In this document: piece by piece, positions 55,378-63,383 of the stretch | Numbering within the stretch: position 1 is the stretch's first letter | How the letters are laid out: each line of letters opens with the position of its first letter | NCBI RefSeq assembly: GCF_947488465.1 | Contig: NZ_CANKZA010000005.1 | Location: 35,762 to 99,761 of the forward strand | From: an uncultured Microbacterium sp. | GTDB lineage: Bacteria > Actinomycetota > Actinomycetes > Actinomycetales > Microbacteriaceae | Direction: 5' to 3' | DNA: 64,000 bases | Notes under the pieces: model-generated | What the model saw: only the letters and a program-made list of their open reading frames with translations | Told to the model about the DNA's origin: nothing | Databases searched by the model: none | Made by a program: the position numbers and the translations under genes

Positions 55378-57045
55378 CTATGCCGAGGTTTCGGTGTCTG
55401 CGGCCGCCTGGGCCGCGGTTCGGGCCGCGGCGGCATCCGGGGCGGCGAGGGCCGCTTCCGCGATGCGTCGGGCGTCGTCGAGCGTGTACTGCAGGAGCGT
55501 GGCCCGCACGTCGGCGAGCGCCGTCGGCGCCATCGACAGGCTCGTGGCGCCGAGGCCCACGAGCACGACGGCCAGCAGCGGGTCGGCGGCGGCCTCGCCG
55601 CAGATGCCCACCGGCTTGCCCTGCGCCTTTCCGGCAGCACCGGTCAGGCCGATCAGCTTCAGCACGGCGGGGTGCCAGGGGTCCTGGAAGCTCGAGACCG
55701 AGCCCAGCAGCCGGTCGGCGGCCATCGTGTACTGCGTCAGGTCGTTGGTGCCGATCGAGGCGAAGTCGGCGATCGCGAGCACCTTCTCGGCCATGAGCGC
55801 CGCGGACGGCACCTCGACCATGACGCCGGCTGTCTTGATGCCGTACTCGCGGCAGAGCGTCGTGAAGTACTCGGTCTCCTCGACCGTGCCCACCATCGGC
55901 GCCATGACCCAGAGGTCTGCCTCGGTGGCCTTGTCGGCCTGCTGGAGCGCCGTGAGCTGCTCGCGCAGAATGTCTTCGCTTGCCCGGAGGGCACGGATGC
56001 CGCGGAGCCCGAGTGCCGGGTTCTCCTCGTGCGCGTCGTTGAGGAACGCGAGCGGCTTGTCCGCACCGGCATCCAACGCCCGCACCACGACTTTCTGGCC
56101 GGGGAAGGCGGAGAGCAGCTCGGTGTAGGCCTTCGTCTGCTGATCGACCGTCGGGGCATTCGTCGAACTCAGGAAGAGGAACTCGGTGCGGAACAGGCCC
56201 ACACCCTCCGCGCCGAGCTCGACGGCCTCGGCCGCTCCGGCGGGCTTGCCGAGATTGGCCAGCAAGGGAACCTTGGTGCCGTCGGCCAGAGCGCCCGGGG
56301 TGAGCGGTGCCGAGGCCTGCGCCGCGCGCGCGTCGGCGCGGTGCTGCGCCTGTGCGAGCTCGTCGTCGGTCGGGTCGAGCGTCACGACGCCCTTGGCCGC
56401 ATCGACGATGACCGTCTGACCGTCGACGAGATCCTTCGCCGCGGCAGCGCCGACGATCGCGACGATCGACTTCTCGCGGGCAAGGATGGCGGTGTGCGAG
56501 GTCGGTCCACCGTCGGTGGTCACGAGGGCAAGGACCTTGTCAAGGTCGAGGAGCGCGGTGTCGGCCGGAGCGAGGTCCTTCGCGACCAGGATGAACGGGT
56601 GGCCCGGATCGGGGACGCCGGGGGCCGGCAGGCCCCGCAGGCGGGCGATGACGCGCTGGGCGACGTCGTCGAGGTCAGCAGCGCGCTCGCCGAGATAGCC
56701 GCCCATGGCCGACAGTGTGTCGCGGAACGAGGCGAAGGCGTCGTGCACCGCGAACTCGCCGGTCTTGCCGGCCGCGATGCGCGTGCCGATCTCGGCGTCG
56801 AGGCTCGGGTCCTCGGCCATCATTGCCTGGGCCTCCAGCACGTCGCGGGCCAGACCGCCGGCGTGCGATCCGCGTTCTTCGAGCTCGCGGGCCACCGCAG
56901 CGACGGCCTCGCGGACGCGTGCCGTCTCCTCGTCGGCGCTTCGCGTGCTGGGGGTGTCCTCGGGGGCGGGCAGGGGCTCAGCCATCCGTGCCACAGGTCC
57001 CTGGGCAACACCCAGTCCGATGCCGACTCCGCGCAGTTCGCTCAT
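55378..57045 (-). CDS. ptsI: PTS enzyme I (phosphoenolpyruvate-protein phosphotransferase)
   Basis: A 555-residue general PTS enzyme. The phosphorylated His184 is in TTDGGPTSHTAILAREK, the PEP-binding barrel shows FRTEFLFLSSTNAPTVDQQ and RALDAGADKPLAFLN, and the catalytic Cys is in VGICGEAAADPLLAV. It uses PEP to phosphorylate HPr. Located between mtlA and ptsH, so general PTS enzymes are co-expressed with mannitol genes. Confidence 0.96.
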   Translation of the reverse strand: MSELRGVGIGLGVAQGPVARMAEPLPAPEDTPSTRSADEETARVREAVAAVARELEERGSHAGGLARDVLEAQAMMAEDPSLDAEIGTRIAAGKTGEFAVHDAFASFRDTLSAMGGYLGERAADLDDVAQRVIARLRGLPAPGVPDPGHPFILVAKDLAPADTALLDLDKVLALVTTDGGPTSHTAILAREKSIVAIVGAAAAKDLVDGQTVIVDAAKGVVTLDPTDDELAQAQHRADARAAQASAPLTPGALADGTKVPLLANLGKPAGAAEAVELGAEGVGLFRTEFLFLSSTNAPTVDQQTKAYTELLSAFPGQKVVVRALDAGADKPLAFLNDAHEENPALGLRGIRALRASEDILREQLTALQQADKATEADLWVMAPMVGTVEETEYFTTLCREYGIKTAGVMVEVPSAALMAEKVLAIADFASIGTNDLTQYTMAADRLLGSVSSFQDPWHPAVLKLIGLTGAAGKAQGKPVGICGEAAADPLLAVVLVGLGATSLSMAPTALADVRATLLQYTLDDARRIAEAALAAPDAAAARTAAQAAADTETSA

Positions 57046-57065
57046 GTTCTTCTCTCTCCTCGGTT

Positions 57066-57341
57066 TCAGTTTTCGTCGTGGTCGGTGGACAGCAGGTCGG
57101 CGAGCGTGTCGAGGAGTTCCTCCACGCCCTCGCCCTCGGCGGTGAGCGTGACGTAGTCACCCTTTTCCGCGCCGAGTGAAATGACCCCCAGAATGCTCGC
57201 AGCGTTCACCGGGCTCCCCGATCCCTTCGCGATGGTCACGGGGATGCCGGAGTCCTTCACCGCCTGGGCGAAGAGCTTCGCCGGCCGGGCATGCAGCCCG
57301 TTGGAGGAACCGATCCGGATCGTGCGGGTGGCCTCAGTCAT
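57066..57341 (-). CDS. ptsH: Phosphocarrier protein HPr
   Basis: A 91-residue HPr. The active His17 is in IGSSNGLHARPAKLFAQAV. A serine in the NAASILGVISLGAEKGD region corresponds in position to the regulatory Ser46 of Gram-positive HPr; there is no evidence here for the HPr kinase. It overlaps the IIB-like gene by four bases and precedes ptsI. Confidence 0.94.
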   Translation of the reverse strand: MTEATRTIRIGSSNGLHARPAKLFAQAVKDSGIPVTIAKGSGSPVNAASILGVISLGAEKGDYVTLTAEGEGVEELLDTLADLLSTDHDEN

Positions 57342-57667
57342 GTCTGGTCCCTTCGGTGGTGTGGTTTCTCAAGCGCGTCGTCGATGAGCGCGAGCGCGCG
57401 GGTCCCATCGAAATCCGTGAAGATGTCCGCGGGCAAGAGGACGACCGTCGCACCGCGGGACGCGGCATCCTGCTCGATTCGTGGCAGTGACTGCACCAAA
57501 TGGGGGCCGACGAGCACGACATCGGCCGCATCGAGATCGATCGGCAGCGACTGCTCGGTGCCGGCGATCGCGCTCATGTCCCGTCCCGCAGCCTGAGCGG
57601 CATGCCGAACGCGCTGCGCGACGAATGTGCTCGACGCTCCCGCGCCGCACACCACGAGGATCCTCAT
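57338..57667 (-). CDS. Orphan PTS IIB-like protein (lactose/cellobiose type)
   Basis: A 109-residue protein with the IIB phosphorylation loop MRILVVCGAGASSTFVAQRV (Cys7) and a Rossmann-like core (DLDAADVVLVGPHLVQSLPR, TVVLLPADIFTDFD). There is no IIC of this class nearby. It is first in a unit IIB-ptsH-ptsI-mtlA and divergent from mtlR. It may be a regulatory phosphoacceptor, for instance reporting PTS state to MtlR; this is speculation. Confidence 0.8.
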   Translation of the reverse strand: MRILVVCGAGASSTFVAQRVRHAAQAAGRDMSAIAGTEQSLPIDLDAADVVLVGPHLVQSLPRIEQDAASRGATVVLLPADIFTDFDGTRALALIDDALEKPHHRRDQT

Positions 57668-57688
57668 TGACCCGCCTCCTTCTCCGCC

Positions 57689-57745
57689 ATTCTTGTGAAA
57701 GTGCTGGGAGGAGACAACCAGGCCTCTTTCCGCGGGACCGGAAAG
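57689..57745. promoter_or_regulatory. Divergent promoter region of the mannitol PTS operon and mtlR
   Basis: On the minus strand TTGTCT (57712-57717) and AAGAAT (57689-57694), 17 bases apart, form a plausible promoter for the PTS genes. Just upstream is a dyad CTTTCCG (57726-57732) and CGGAAAG (57739-57745), well placed for MtlR binding. A GGAGAAGGAGG ribosome binding site precedes the IIB ATG. Confidence 0.5.
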
Positions 57746-57773
57746 TCTTCTGCCGAGATGGTTGACTGGGTGG

Positions 57774-59696
57774 GTGAGCAGAGCCCGCCAAGACCGTGTC
57801 ATGGCTCTGTTGACCCGAGACGGCGACTGGATGACGGCGGGCGCACTCGCCGACGCGATCGGGGTCACTCCGCGCAGCATCCGCAGTTACGTCACGGCGC
57901 TGAACGCCCGGGTGCCCGGCGGGACGGTCGTCGAGTCGAGCCCGATCGGCTATCGGGCGGGCGCGGATGCCCCCGCGGCGCTGCGCTCCGCCGTCGATGC
58001 CACCACTCCGCGCGAGCGCCTGCACCGTCTCGTGCGGGCGTTGCTGGCCGACGAGGGCGGCATCGACGTCTATGCGACCGCGGAGCAGTTTCACGTCAGC
58101 CCGGCGACCCTCGAGGGCGACCTGGGGCGCGTGCGGGCCCTGCTCGGCGGCACGCACCTGACGCTCGAGCGCACCGCATCCCTCGCCAAACTCCGCGGGA
58201 CCGAGATGGCCCAGCGACGGTTGCTCAGCCGCCTCGCCCACGAAGAGACCGAGGACGGCGCGTTCGACCTCGCCGCCCTCCGCCGAACGCTCGGCGAAGG
58301 ATCGATCGGGACGGCCGTGTTCGGGCCGTTCAAGAGCGACCTCGTCGCCGGCCTCGGCGCGCTCGGGTACTTCGTGAACGAATTCGGCATCGGCGACGTC
58401 ATGATGCACATCGCGATCACCGCTGATCGCGTGGCCCGCGACCGCGCGTTGGGGGCCGATGCGTCCGCCGGAGCAGAATCCGCTCCCGAGGTGGGCGACT
58501 TGCTCGACCGATTGTGCCAGGAGCATTTGGATGTCCGTCTCGGCGCGGGTGATCGTCGCCACCTCGCGGCACTGATCCTCAGCCGCGTCGTGGCACCGGG
58601 GGTGGCGGAGACGGCATCCGTCATGCGGTCCCGGATCGAACCCGACGTCGAAAGCGCGGTGCGTGATGTCGTCCAGCGCGCGGCGGCCGAGTTCCTCGTC
58701 GACATCGACGACGAGGATTTCGTGCTCCGCCTCGCCCTCCACGTGCAGAACCTCCGCCAGCGGGCGCAGGAGCAGGCGTGGTCACGGAACCCCCTCACCC
58801 GCTCGTTGAAGTCGACGTACCCGATGATCTTCGAAGTTGCGGTCTTCGTCGCGGACGGGCTGCGGGGACTCCTCGGGATCGACCTGGCCGAGGATGAGAT
58901 CGCCTACATCGCCATGCATGTCGGCGGGCGACTCGAACGGCGCCGCGCCGCGAGCGCCGTGCTGACGGCGACGATCGTGTGCCCCGGATACTACGAACTC
59001 CACGAGCTGTTGCGCTCGTCGATCGACCGCTCGCTCGGGCAGGCCGTCGACGTGGTCGGCGTCGAAACGCGGGTCGATCCCGACTGGCACGCGTTGGATA
59101 CCGACCTCGTGCTCACCACGATCGATGCGCCGATCGCGGGCGACCGAGTCGTGCGCATCCAGCCGTTTCTGACGGAGAACGACATCGAACGTGTGCAGGC
59201 GGCGGCGGGTCGCGTGCGACGGGGACGCCGGCTCACGCGCCTGCGAGGCGAACTGGAGCGGTACTTCGTCGAGAATGCGTTCGTCGCGGGGGTGCCGGCC
59301 GACGCCGACGCCGATGGTGTCATCCGCACGCTGGGCGCGGCGCTCGTTGCCCGGGGAGTCATCGACGACGATTACGTCACACGGACGCTCGAACGCGAGC
59401 GGCTGTCGTCGACCGCATTCACCGACGCGCTCGCCGTCCCGCACGCGATCGGAATGACGGCCACGCGCACCGCGATCGCGGTCGCCCTCGCCGAGTCCTC
59501 GATCCGGTGGGGTGAAGGGCGCGTGCAGGTCGTGGCGATGGTGGCCTTCTCCGAGTCCGACCGGGAAGCGTTCCAGACGGTGTTCGAGCAGCTCGTGGAG
59601 GTGTTCAGCGAGCGGGAGAGTGTCCACCGCATCCTGCGCCGTGGAACGACCTTCACTGCGTTCCTCGACGAGCTCGTGGCGGTCGTCGACGGCTGA
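57774..59696 (+). CDS. mtlR: MtlR/BglG-type PTS-regulated transcriptional activator
   Basis: A 640-residue regulator. N-terminal HTH domains (DRVMALLTRDGDWMTAGALA, GVTPRSIRSYVTALNAR, then a second near FHVSPATLEGDLGRVRALLG), PRD1 and PRD2 (about residues 180-400, with histidines in DVMMHIAITADRVA and ETEVDIAYIAMHVGG-like AYIAMHVGGRLE), a GatB-like IIB domain (ATIVCPGYYELHELLRSSID) and a C-terminal IIA-like domain with VPHAIG. PTS phosphorylation of these domains sets its activity. GTG 57774 is chosen: it gives the MtlR-like N terminus VSRARQDRVMALL; TTG 57762 is an alternative. Confidence 0.9.
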   Translation: MSRARQDRVMALLTRDGDWMTAGALADAIGVTPRSIRSYVTALNARVPGGTVVESSPIGYRAGADAPAALRSAVDATTPRERLHRLVRALLADEGGIDVYATAEQFHVSPATLEGDLGRVRALLGGTHLTLERTASLAKLRGTEMAQRRLLSRLAHEETEDGAFDLAALRRTLGEGSIGTAVFGPFKSDLVAGLGALGYFVNEFGIGDVMMHIAITADRVARDRALGADASAGAESAPEVGDLLDRLCQEHLDVRLGAGDRRHLAALILSRVVAPGVAETASVMRSRIEPDVESAVRDVVQRAAAEFLVDIDDEDFVLRLALHVQNLRQRAQEQAWSRNPLTRSLKSTYPMIFEVAVFVADGLRGLLGIDLAEDEIAYIAMHVGGRLERRRAASAVLTATIVCPGYYELHELLRSSIDRSLGQAVDVVGVETRVDPDWHALDTDLVLTTIDAPIAGDRVVRIQPFLTENDIERVQAAAGRVRRGRRLTRLRGELERYFVENAFVAGVPADADADGVIRTLGAALVARGVIDDDYVTRTLERERLSSTAFTDALAVPHAIGMTATRTAIAVALAESSIRWGEGRVQVVAMVAFSESDREAFQTVFEQLVEVFSERESVHRILRRGTTFTAFLDELVAVVDG

Positions 59697-59730
59697 GGCC
59701 GGGGGCGTGCGGATGCCGGCGCCGGCAGGG

Positions 59731-60303
59731 TCAGCCGCGCGCCAGCCGGGCTTCCAGCCCGCGGCGGACGCCCGGCCACTCGTGCGGGAGGATCGAGAAG
59801 ACGACCGTGTCGCGGGGGCTCCCGTCGGGGCCGAGGCGGTGATTGCGCAGGATGCCGTCCTGGCGTGCACCGAGTCGCGCGATCGCCGCGCGCGACTGCA
59901 GGTTGTGGAAGTGTGTGCGCAGCTCGACTGCGATGGCGCCACAGGTCTCGAACGCGTGGGTGAGAAGGAGAAGTTTGGCGGCGGTGTTCACCGAGGTCCG
60001 CTGAACCGTCGGTGACAGCCAGGTGTAGCCGACCTCGACGTGCGGGCTCGCCTGATCGATGCCGCAGAAGGTCGTCATACCGACGGCTCGTCCGTCGCGG
60101 ACGACGGCGAAGGGGTTCATGCGGCCAGCGGCGTGCTCGGCGAGGCGATGCTCGATTTCTTCGGGCACGGCGGCGGGCACCGAGGTGTACCACGCGTACT
60201 CCAGCCCCTCGCGGGCGTCCCTTAGGTCTGTTGCGTGGCTCTGGCTCAGCGGCTCGAGCCGCACATAGGTGTTCTCGAGCACGACGGGTTCATTCAGCAG
60301 CAC
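59731..60303 (-). CDS. GNAT family N-acetyltransferase (RimJ/RimL type)
   Basis: A 190-residue acetyltransferase. Core blocks: VRLEPLSQSHATDLRDAREG, TTFCGIDQASPHVEVGYTWL and the acetyl-CoA region TSVNTAAKLLLLTHAFETCG followed by AIAVELRTHFHNLQSRAAIA and LGARQDGILRNH. Substrate unknown. ATG 60303 is preceded by a weak ribosome binding site. It is convergent with mtlR and separated from the next gene by 510 bases of repeats. Confidence 0.9.
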   Translation of the reverse strand: MLLNEPVVLENTYVRLEPLSQSHATDLRDAREGLEYAWYTSVPAAVPEEIEHRLAEHAAGRMNPFAVVRDGRAVGMTTFCGIDQASPHVEVGYTWLSPTVQRTSVNTAAKLLLLTHAFETCGAIAVELRTHFHNLQSRAAIARLGARQDGILRNHRLGPDGSPRDTVVFSILPHEWPGVRRGLEARLARG

Positions 60304-60525
60304 GCATCCGAGCCTATGCCGCCGAGGCGAGGCCGCTCGCCGTCCCGTGTACAGGACGAACTGGCACCGCCTGCGACGTCACCCGCGGAAAACCGCGATC
60401 GACAGGGACCTCGGCGTGCGAAAGTCCTGTAATCGACACATTCGCGCGGGGCGGCTCGGAACCCTCGCCCGGGCACGACCGCCACCGGCACCGGCTCACC
60501 GTGCGCTCGGCCGCCGGCACTCCTC

Positions 60526-60623
60526 GGTCCGTATTCAGTCTGGACGGCCGCGGCCGCGCGGTCCCGCCCCGGAGTCGCGCGGCTGTCGCGCGGTCGGCCC
60601 TGCGGGCGGACTGAATATGGACC
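60526..60623. repeat. Family B hairpin, solitary copy
   Basis: GGTCCGTATTCAGTC (60526-60540) pairs with GACTGAATATGGACC (60609-60623) with one C to T change, around a 68-base interior. This is the same family as the two copies around the DUF559 gene at 32.6-33.7 kb but without a gene. In the same 510-base gap, 60350-60357 (TACAGGAC) and 60424-60431 (GTCCTGTA) form another short dyad of similar size. Confidence 0.85.
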
Positions 60624-60646
60624 GCGGGGCGGAGGACCCCGGGGGA

Positions 60647-60757
60647 GGGCGGCCGGGGGAGGGCGGCCGGGGGAGGGCGGCCGGGGAGGGCGGCCGGGGA
60701 GGGCGGCCGGGGAACCACTGCGGGAGGGGGACCGCGGGCCGAGGGGGACCGCGGGCC
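60647..60757. repeat. GGGCGGCCGGGGA minisatellite plus 17-bp duplication
   Basis: Two 14-base and three 13-base units of GGGCGGCCGGGG(G)A lie in a row at 60647-60713. After 10 bases, GAGGGGGACCGCGGGCC occurs twice in tandem (60724-60740, 60741-60757). The stretch is strongly G-rich on the plus strand and starts 24 bases after a family B hairpin. Confidence 0.88.
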
Positions 60758-60813
60758 GGAGGAGCTCGGCGGCGGAGGGCGCCGGACCTGCCGGCGAGCC
60801 CGACCGGGCTGAG

Positions 60814-62475
60814 TCAGGCCTGCGCGGCGGCCAGCAGAGCCCGGGCCCCCGCGTCGAGCGCCGCGACGCGCGCGGCGGCATCGGCGGGCGTGTCGCCGCG
60901 GACATCGAGATACACCTTCAGCTTGGGCTCGGTGCCGCTCGGGCGCACGATCACGCGCGATCCGTCCGTCAGCCACAGCCGCAGCACGTCGCTCGGCGGC
61001 ACATCATCGGATGGGACCAGGAGGTCCTCGACCCGCTCGACGGCGACGTCACCGATGGATGCCGGAGCCTCTGCCCGCAGGGCCGCCATGATCGTGCCGA
61101 TCACGGCGACGTCATCGACTCGGATCGAGACCTGGCCGCTCGCGAACGCACCGAATGTGTCGTGGAAGCGCGTGATGACATCGGCGAGGGTTTCGCCCTG
61201 TTCCCGCGCCTCGGCGATCATCCCGAGCATCGCGATCGCCGCCGAGATGCCGTCCTTGTCCCGCACGGTTCCCGGGTTGACGAGGTAGCCGAGCGCCTCC
61301 TCGAAGCCGTAGACGAGTCCGGGGGCGCGCGAGATCCACTTGAACCCGGTGAGAGTCGCATGGAAGTCGAGGCCGTAGTGCTCGGCGACCGCCTGCAGGC
61401 CCGGCGAGGAGACGAGCGAACACGCGAGCGATCCTCCCGTGGCGCGCTCCGCGGCGCGCCAGCCGAGCAGCAATCCCACCTCGTTGCCGGTGAGTCGGCG
61501 CCAGCCCCCGTCTGCCGCGGGTTCGGGAATGGCGACGGCGAGCCGGTCCGCATCCGGATCGTTGGCCAGGAGGAACTCGGCGCCGGCTACCCGGGCCGTC
61601 TCGAACGCGAGGTCCATCGCGCCGGGCTCCTCCGGGTTCGGGAATGCGACCGTCGGGAAGCGGCCATCCGGCTCGATCTGAGCCTCGACGACGGTCGGCA
61701 GCGGGTACCCAGCCGTCTCCAGAATCCGGACGAGCGTCTCATAGCCCACGCCGTGCATCGCGGTGTAGACCCAGCGCATCCCGGCAGCGCCCGCGGGCGC
61801 CGGGGCGACCGTCGCGGTCTGGGAGATGTAGGCCTCGATCACCGATTCATCGGCGATCTCATACGCCTCTGAACGGGGGAGCGCGCCGAGGTCAGCGGCA
61901 TCGGCCACCCGCTGGATGTGCGCGGCGATCTCACCGTCGGCGGGAGAGACGATCTGCGAGCCTTCGTCGGCGCCCCCGAGGTAGACCTTGTACCCGTTGT
62001 CGTCGGGAGGGTTATGGGATGCCGTGACCATCACGCCCGCCGCCGCGCCCAGGTGGCGGACCGCGAAGGCGAGTACCGGCGTCGGCAGAAGTCGGGGGAG
62101 CAGGATCGCCCGGAGTCCCGCGCCGGCGAAGAGTTCGGCACTGTCCCGCGCGAACACATCCGAGTTGCGCCGGCCGTCGTAGCCGATCACGACCGTGGGA
62201 ACCGCGCCGGAGGCCGCCTTCTCGCGGAGGTACCCGGCGAATCCGGCCGCGGCCTGACCGACCAGCACGCGGTTCATCCGGTTGCTGCCGGCGCCGAGGC
62301 GTCCACGGAGTCCCGCCGTGCCGAACGCCAGCCGGCCGTCGAAGCGGTCGTCGAGGTCGGCGAGAGCGGCAGCATCCCCGCTTTCAGCCCGGGCGATCAC
62401 CGCGGACAGTTCCGCGCGGGTGACCGGGTCCGGGTCTTGCGCGAGCCACGCGTGCGCGGCCGCGACGGTGCTCAC
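60814..62475 (-). CDS. Phosphomannomutase / phosphoglucomutase
   Basis: A 553-residue alpha-D-phosphohexomutase. The phosphoserine loop is VMVTASHNPPDDNGYKVYLG, the metal loop NDPDADRLAVAIPEP, the sugar-binding loop VYGFEEALGYLVNPG and the phosphate-binding end VIVRPSGTEPKLKVYLD. Longer than bacterial PMM (about 460), as in PGM2-like and actinobacterial PMM proteins that act on phosphopentoses or hexoses. GTG 62475 overlaps the punA stop (GTGA). Next to punA it may act as phosphopentomutase for ribose-1-phosphate. Confidence 0.9.
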   Translation of the reverse strand: MSTVAAAHAWLAQDPDPVTRAELSAVIARAESGDAAALADLDDRFDGRLAFGTAGLRGRLGAGSNRMNRVLVGQAAAGFAGYLREKAASGAVPTVVIGYDGRRNSDVFARDSAELFAGAGLRAILLPRLLPTPVLAFAVRHLGAAAGVMVTASHNPPDDNGYKVYLGGADEGSQIVSPADGEIAAHIQRVADAADLGALPRSEAYEIADESVIEAYISQTATVAPAPAGAAGMRWVYTAMHGVGYETLVRILETAGYPLPTVVEAQIEPDGRFPTVAFPNPEEPGAMDLAFETARVAGAEFLLANDPDADRLAVAIPEPAADGGWRRLTGNEVGLLLGWRAAERATGGSLACSLVSSPGLQAVAEHYGLDFHATLTGFKWISRAPGLVYGFEEALGYLVNPGTVRDKDGISAAIAMLGMIAEAREQGETLADVITRFHDTFGAFASGQVSIRVDDVAVIGTIMAALRAEAPASIGDVAVERVEDLLVPSDDVPPSDVLRLWLTDGSRVIVRPSGTEPKLKVYLDVRGDTPADAAARVAALDAGARALLAAAQA

Positions 62476-63305
62476 AGCTGACCAATCACGCGCGCGAGCA
62501 GCGCCGAGATCACGGGCTCCGCGGTCTGGCCTGCCTCGATCACCTCGGCGTGGCTGAGGGGGGTGGTCTGGATGCCGGCTGCCATGTTCGTGATGAGCGA
62601 GAATCCCAGGATCTCCATGCCGGCCTGACGCGCCGCGATCGCCTCGAGCGCGGTCGACATGCCGACGATGTGTCCGCCGATGGTCTTCGCCATCCGCACT
62701 TCGGCGGGCGTTTCGTACTGCGGTCCACGGAACTGGCAGTAGACGCCCTCGTCGAGCGACGGGTCGACGCGGCGCGCCAGGTCGCGGAGGCGCGTCGAGT
62801 AGAGATCGGTCAGGTCGATGAACGTCGCGCCCTCCAACGGCGAGTCGCCGGTGAGGTTGATGTGGTCGCTGATCAGCACGGGCTGTCCGGGGGTCCACGT
62901 CGGCTTGATGCCGCCGGCGCCGTTGGTCAGCACCATCGTCTGCGCGCCGGTCGCCGCGGCCGTCCGCACACTGTGAACGACCCGGCGCACGCCGTGCCCC
63001 TCGTAGTAGTGCGTGCGGGCCCCGATGACGAGCACCCGCTTGCCCGACGGGGTGAGGATGCTGCGGATCGACCCCACGTGACCCGCGAGCGCGGGCGAGC
63101 TGAAACCGGTGACGTCGGTGGCGGCGAGAGTGGCGGTCGTCTCGCCGATGAGGTCGGCGGCCTTGCCCCATCCGCTGCCGAGAGTGAGAGCGATGTCGTG
63201 CCGCTCCACCCCGGTCAGGCGGGCGATATCGGCAGCGGCATCGGCGGCGACGGCGAACGGATCGGCGGTCGGGTCGTCGAGGGGGTGGGTGATCGTGTCG
63301 GACAT
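62472..63305 (-). CDS. punA: Purine-nucleoside phosphorylase
   Basis: A 277-residue trimeric-type phosphorylase. Blocks: LTLGSGWGKAADLIGETTA, VIGARTHYYEGHGVRRVVH (phosphate site), VLTNGAGGIKPTWTPG, QFRGPQYETPAEVRMAKTIG and the purine-site Asn in SLITNMAAGIQTTPLSH. It splits inosine and guanosine, giving ribose-1-phosphate for the mutase encoded directly after it. The ATG at 63305 lies 78 bases from the divergent flavoprotein gene. Confidence 0.95.
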   Translation of the reverse strand: MSDTITHPLDDPTADPFAVAADAAADIARLTGVERHDIALTLGSGWGKAADLIGETTATLAATDVTGFSSPALAGHVGSIRSILTPSGKRVLVIGARTHYYEGHGVRRVVHSVRTAAATGAQTMVLTNGAGGIKPTWTPGQPVLISDHINLTGDSPLEGATFIDLTDLYSTRLRDLARRVDPSLDEGVYCQFRGPQYETPAEVRMAKTIGGHIVGMSTALEAIAARQAGMEILGFSLITNMAAGIQTTPLSHAEVIEAGQTAEPVISALLARVIGQL

Positions 63306-63383
63306 GGGTCCCACTCTATGAAGGAGACGGCATCCGGGGCCACTGGTCACGTCGGCGTGTGCCGTGCCTGAGAGAATGGAGGA

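Noticed and set aside
53878..57156. A 1,092-codon open frame on the plus strand opposite mtlA and ptsI
   Set aside because: Antisense shadow produced by third-position GC in the real genes; composition is Arg/Gly/Asp-rich without domain signatures.
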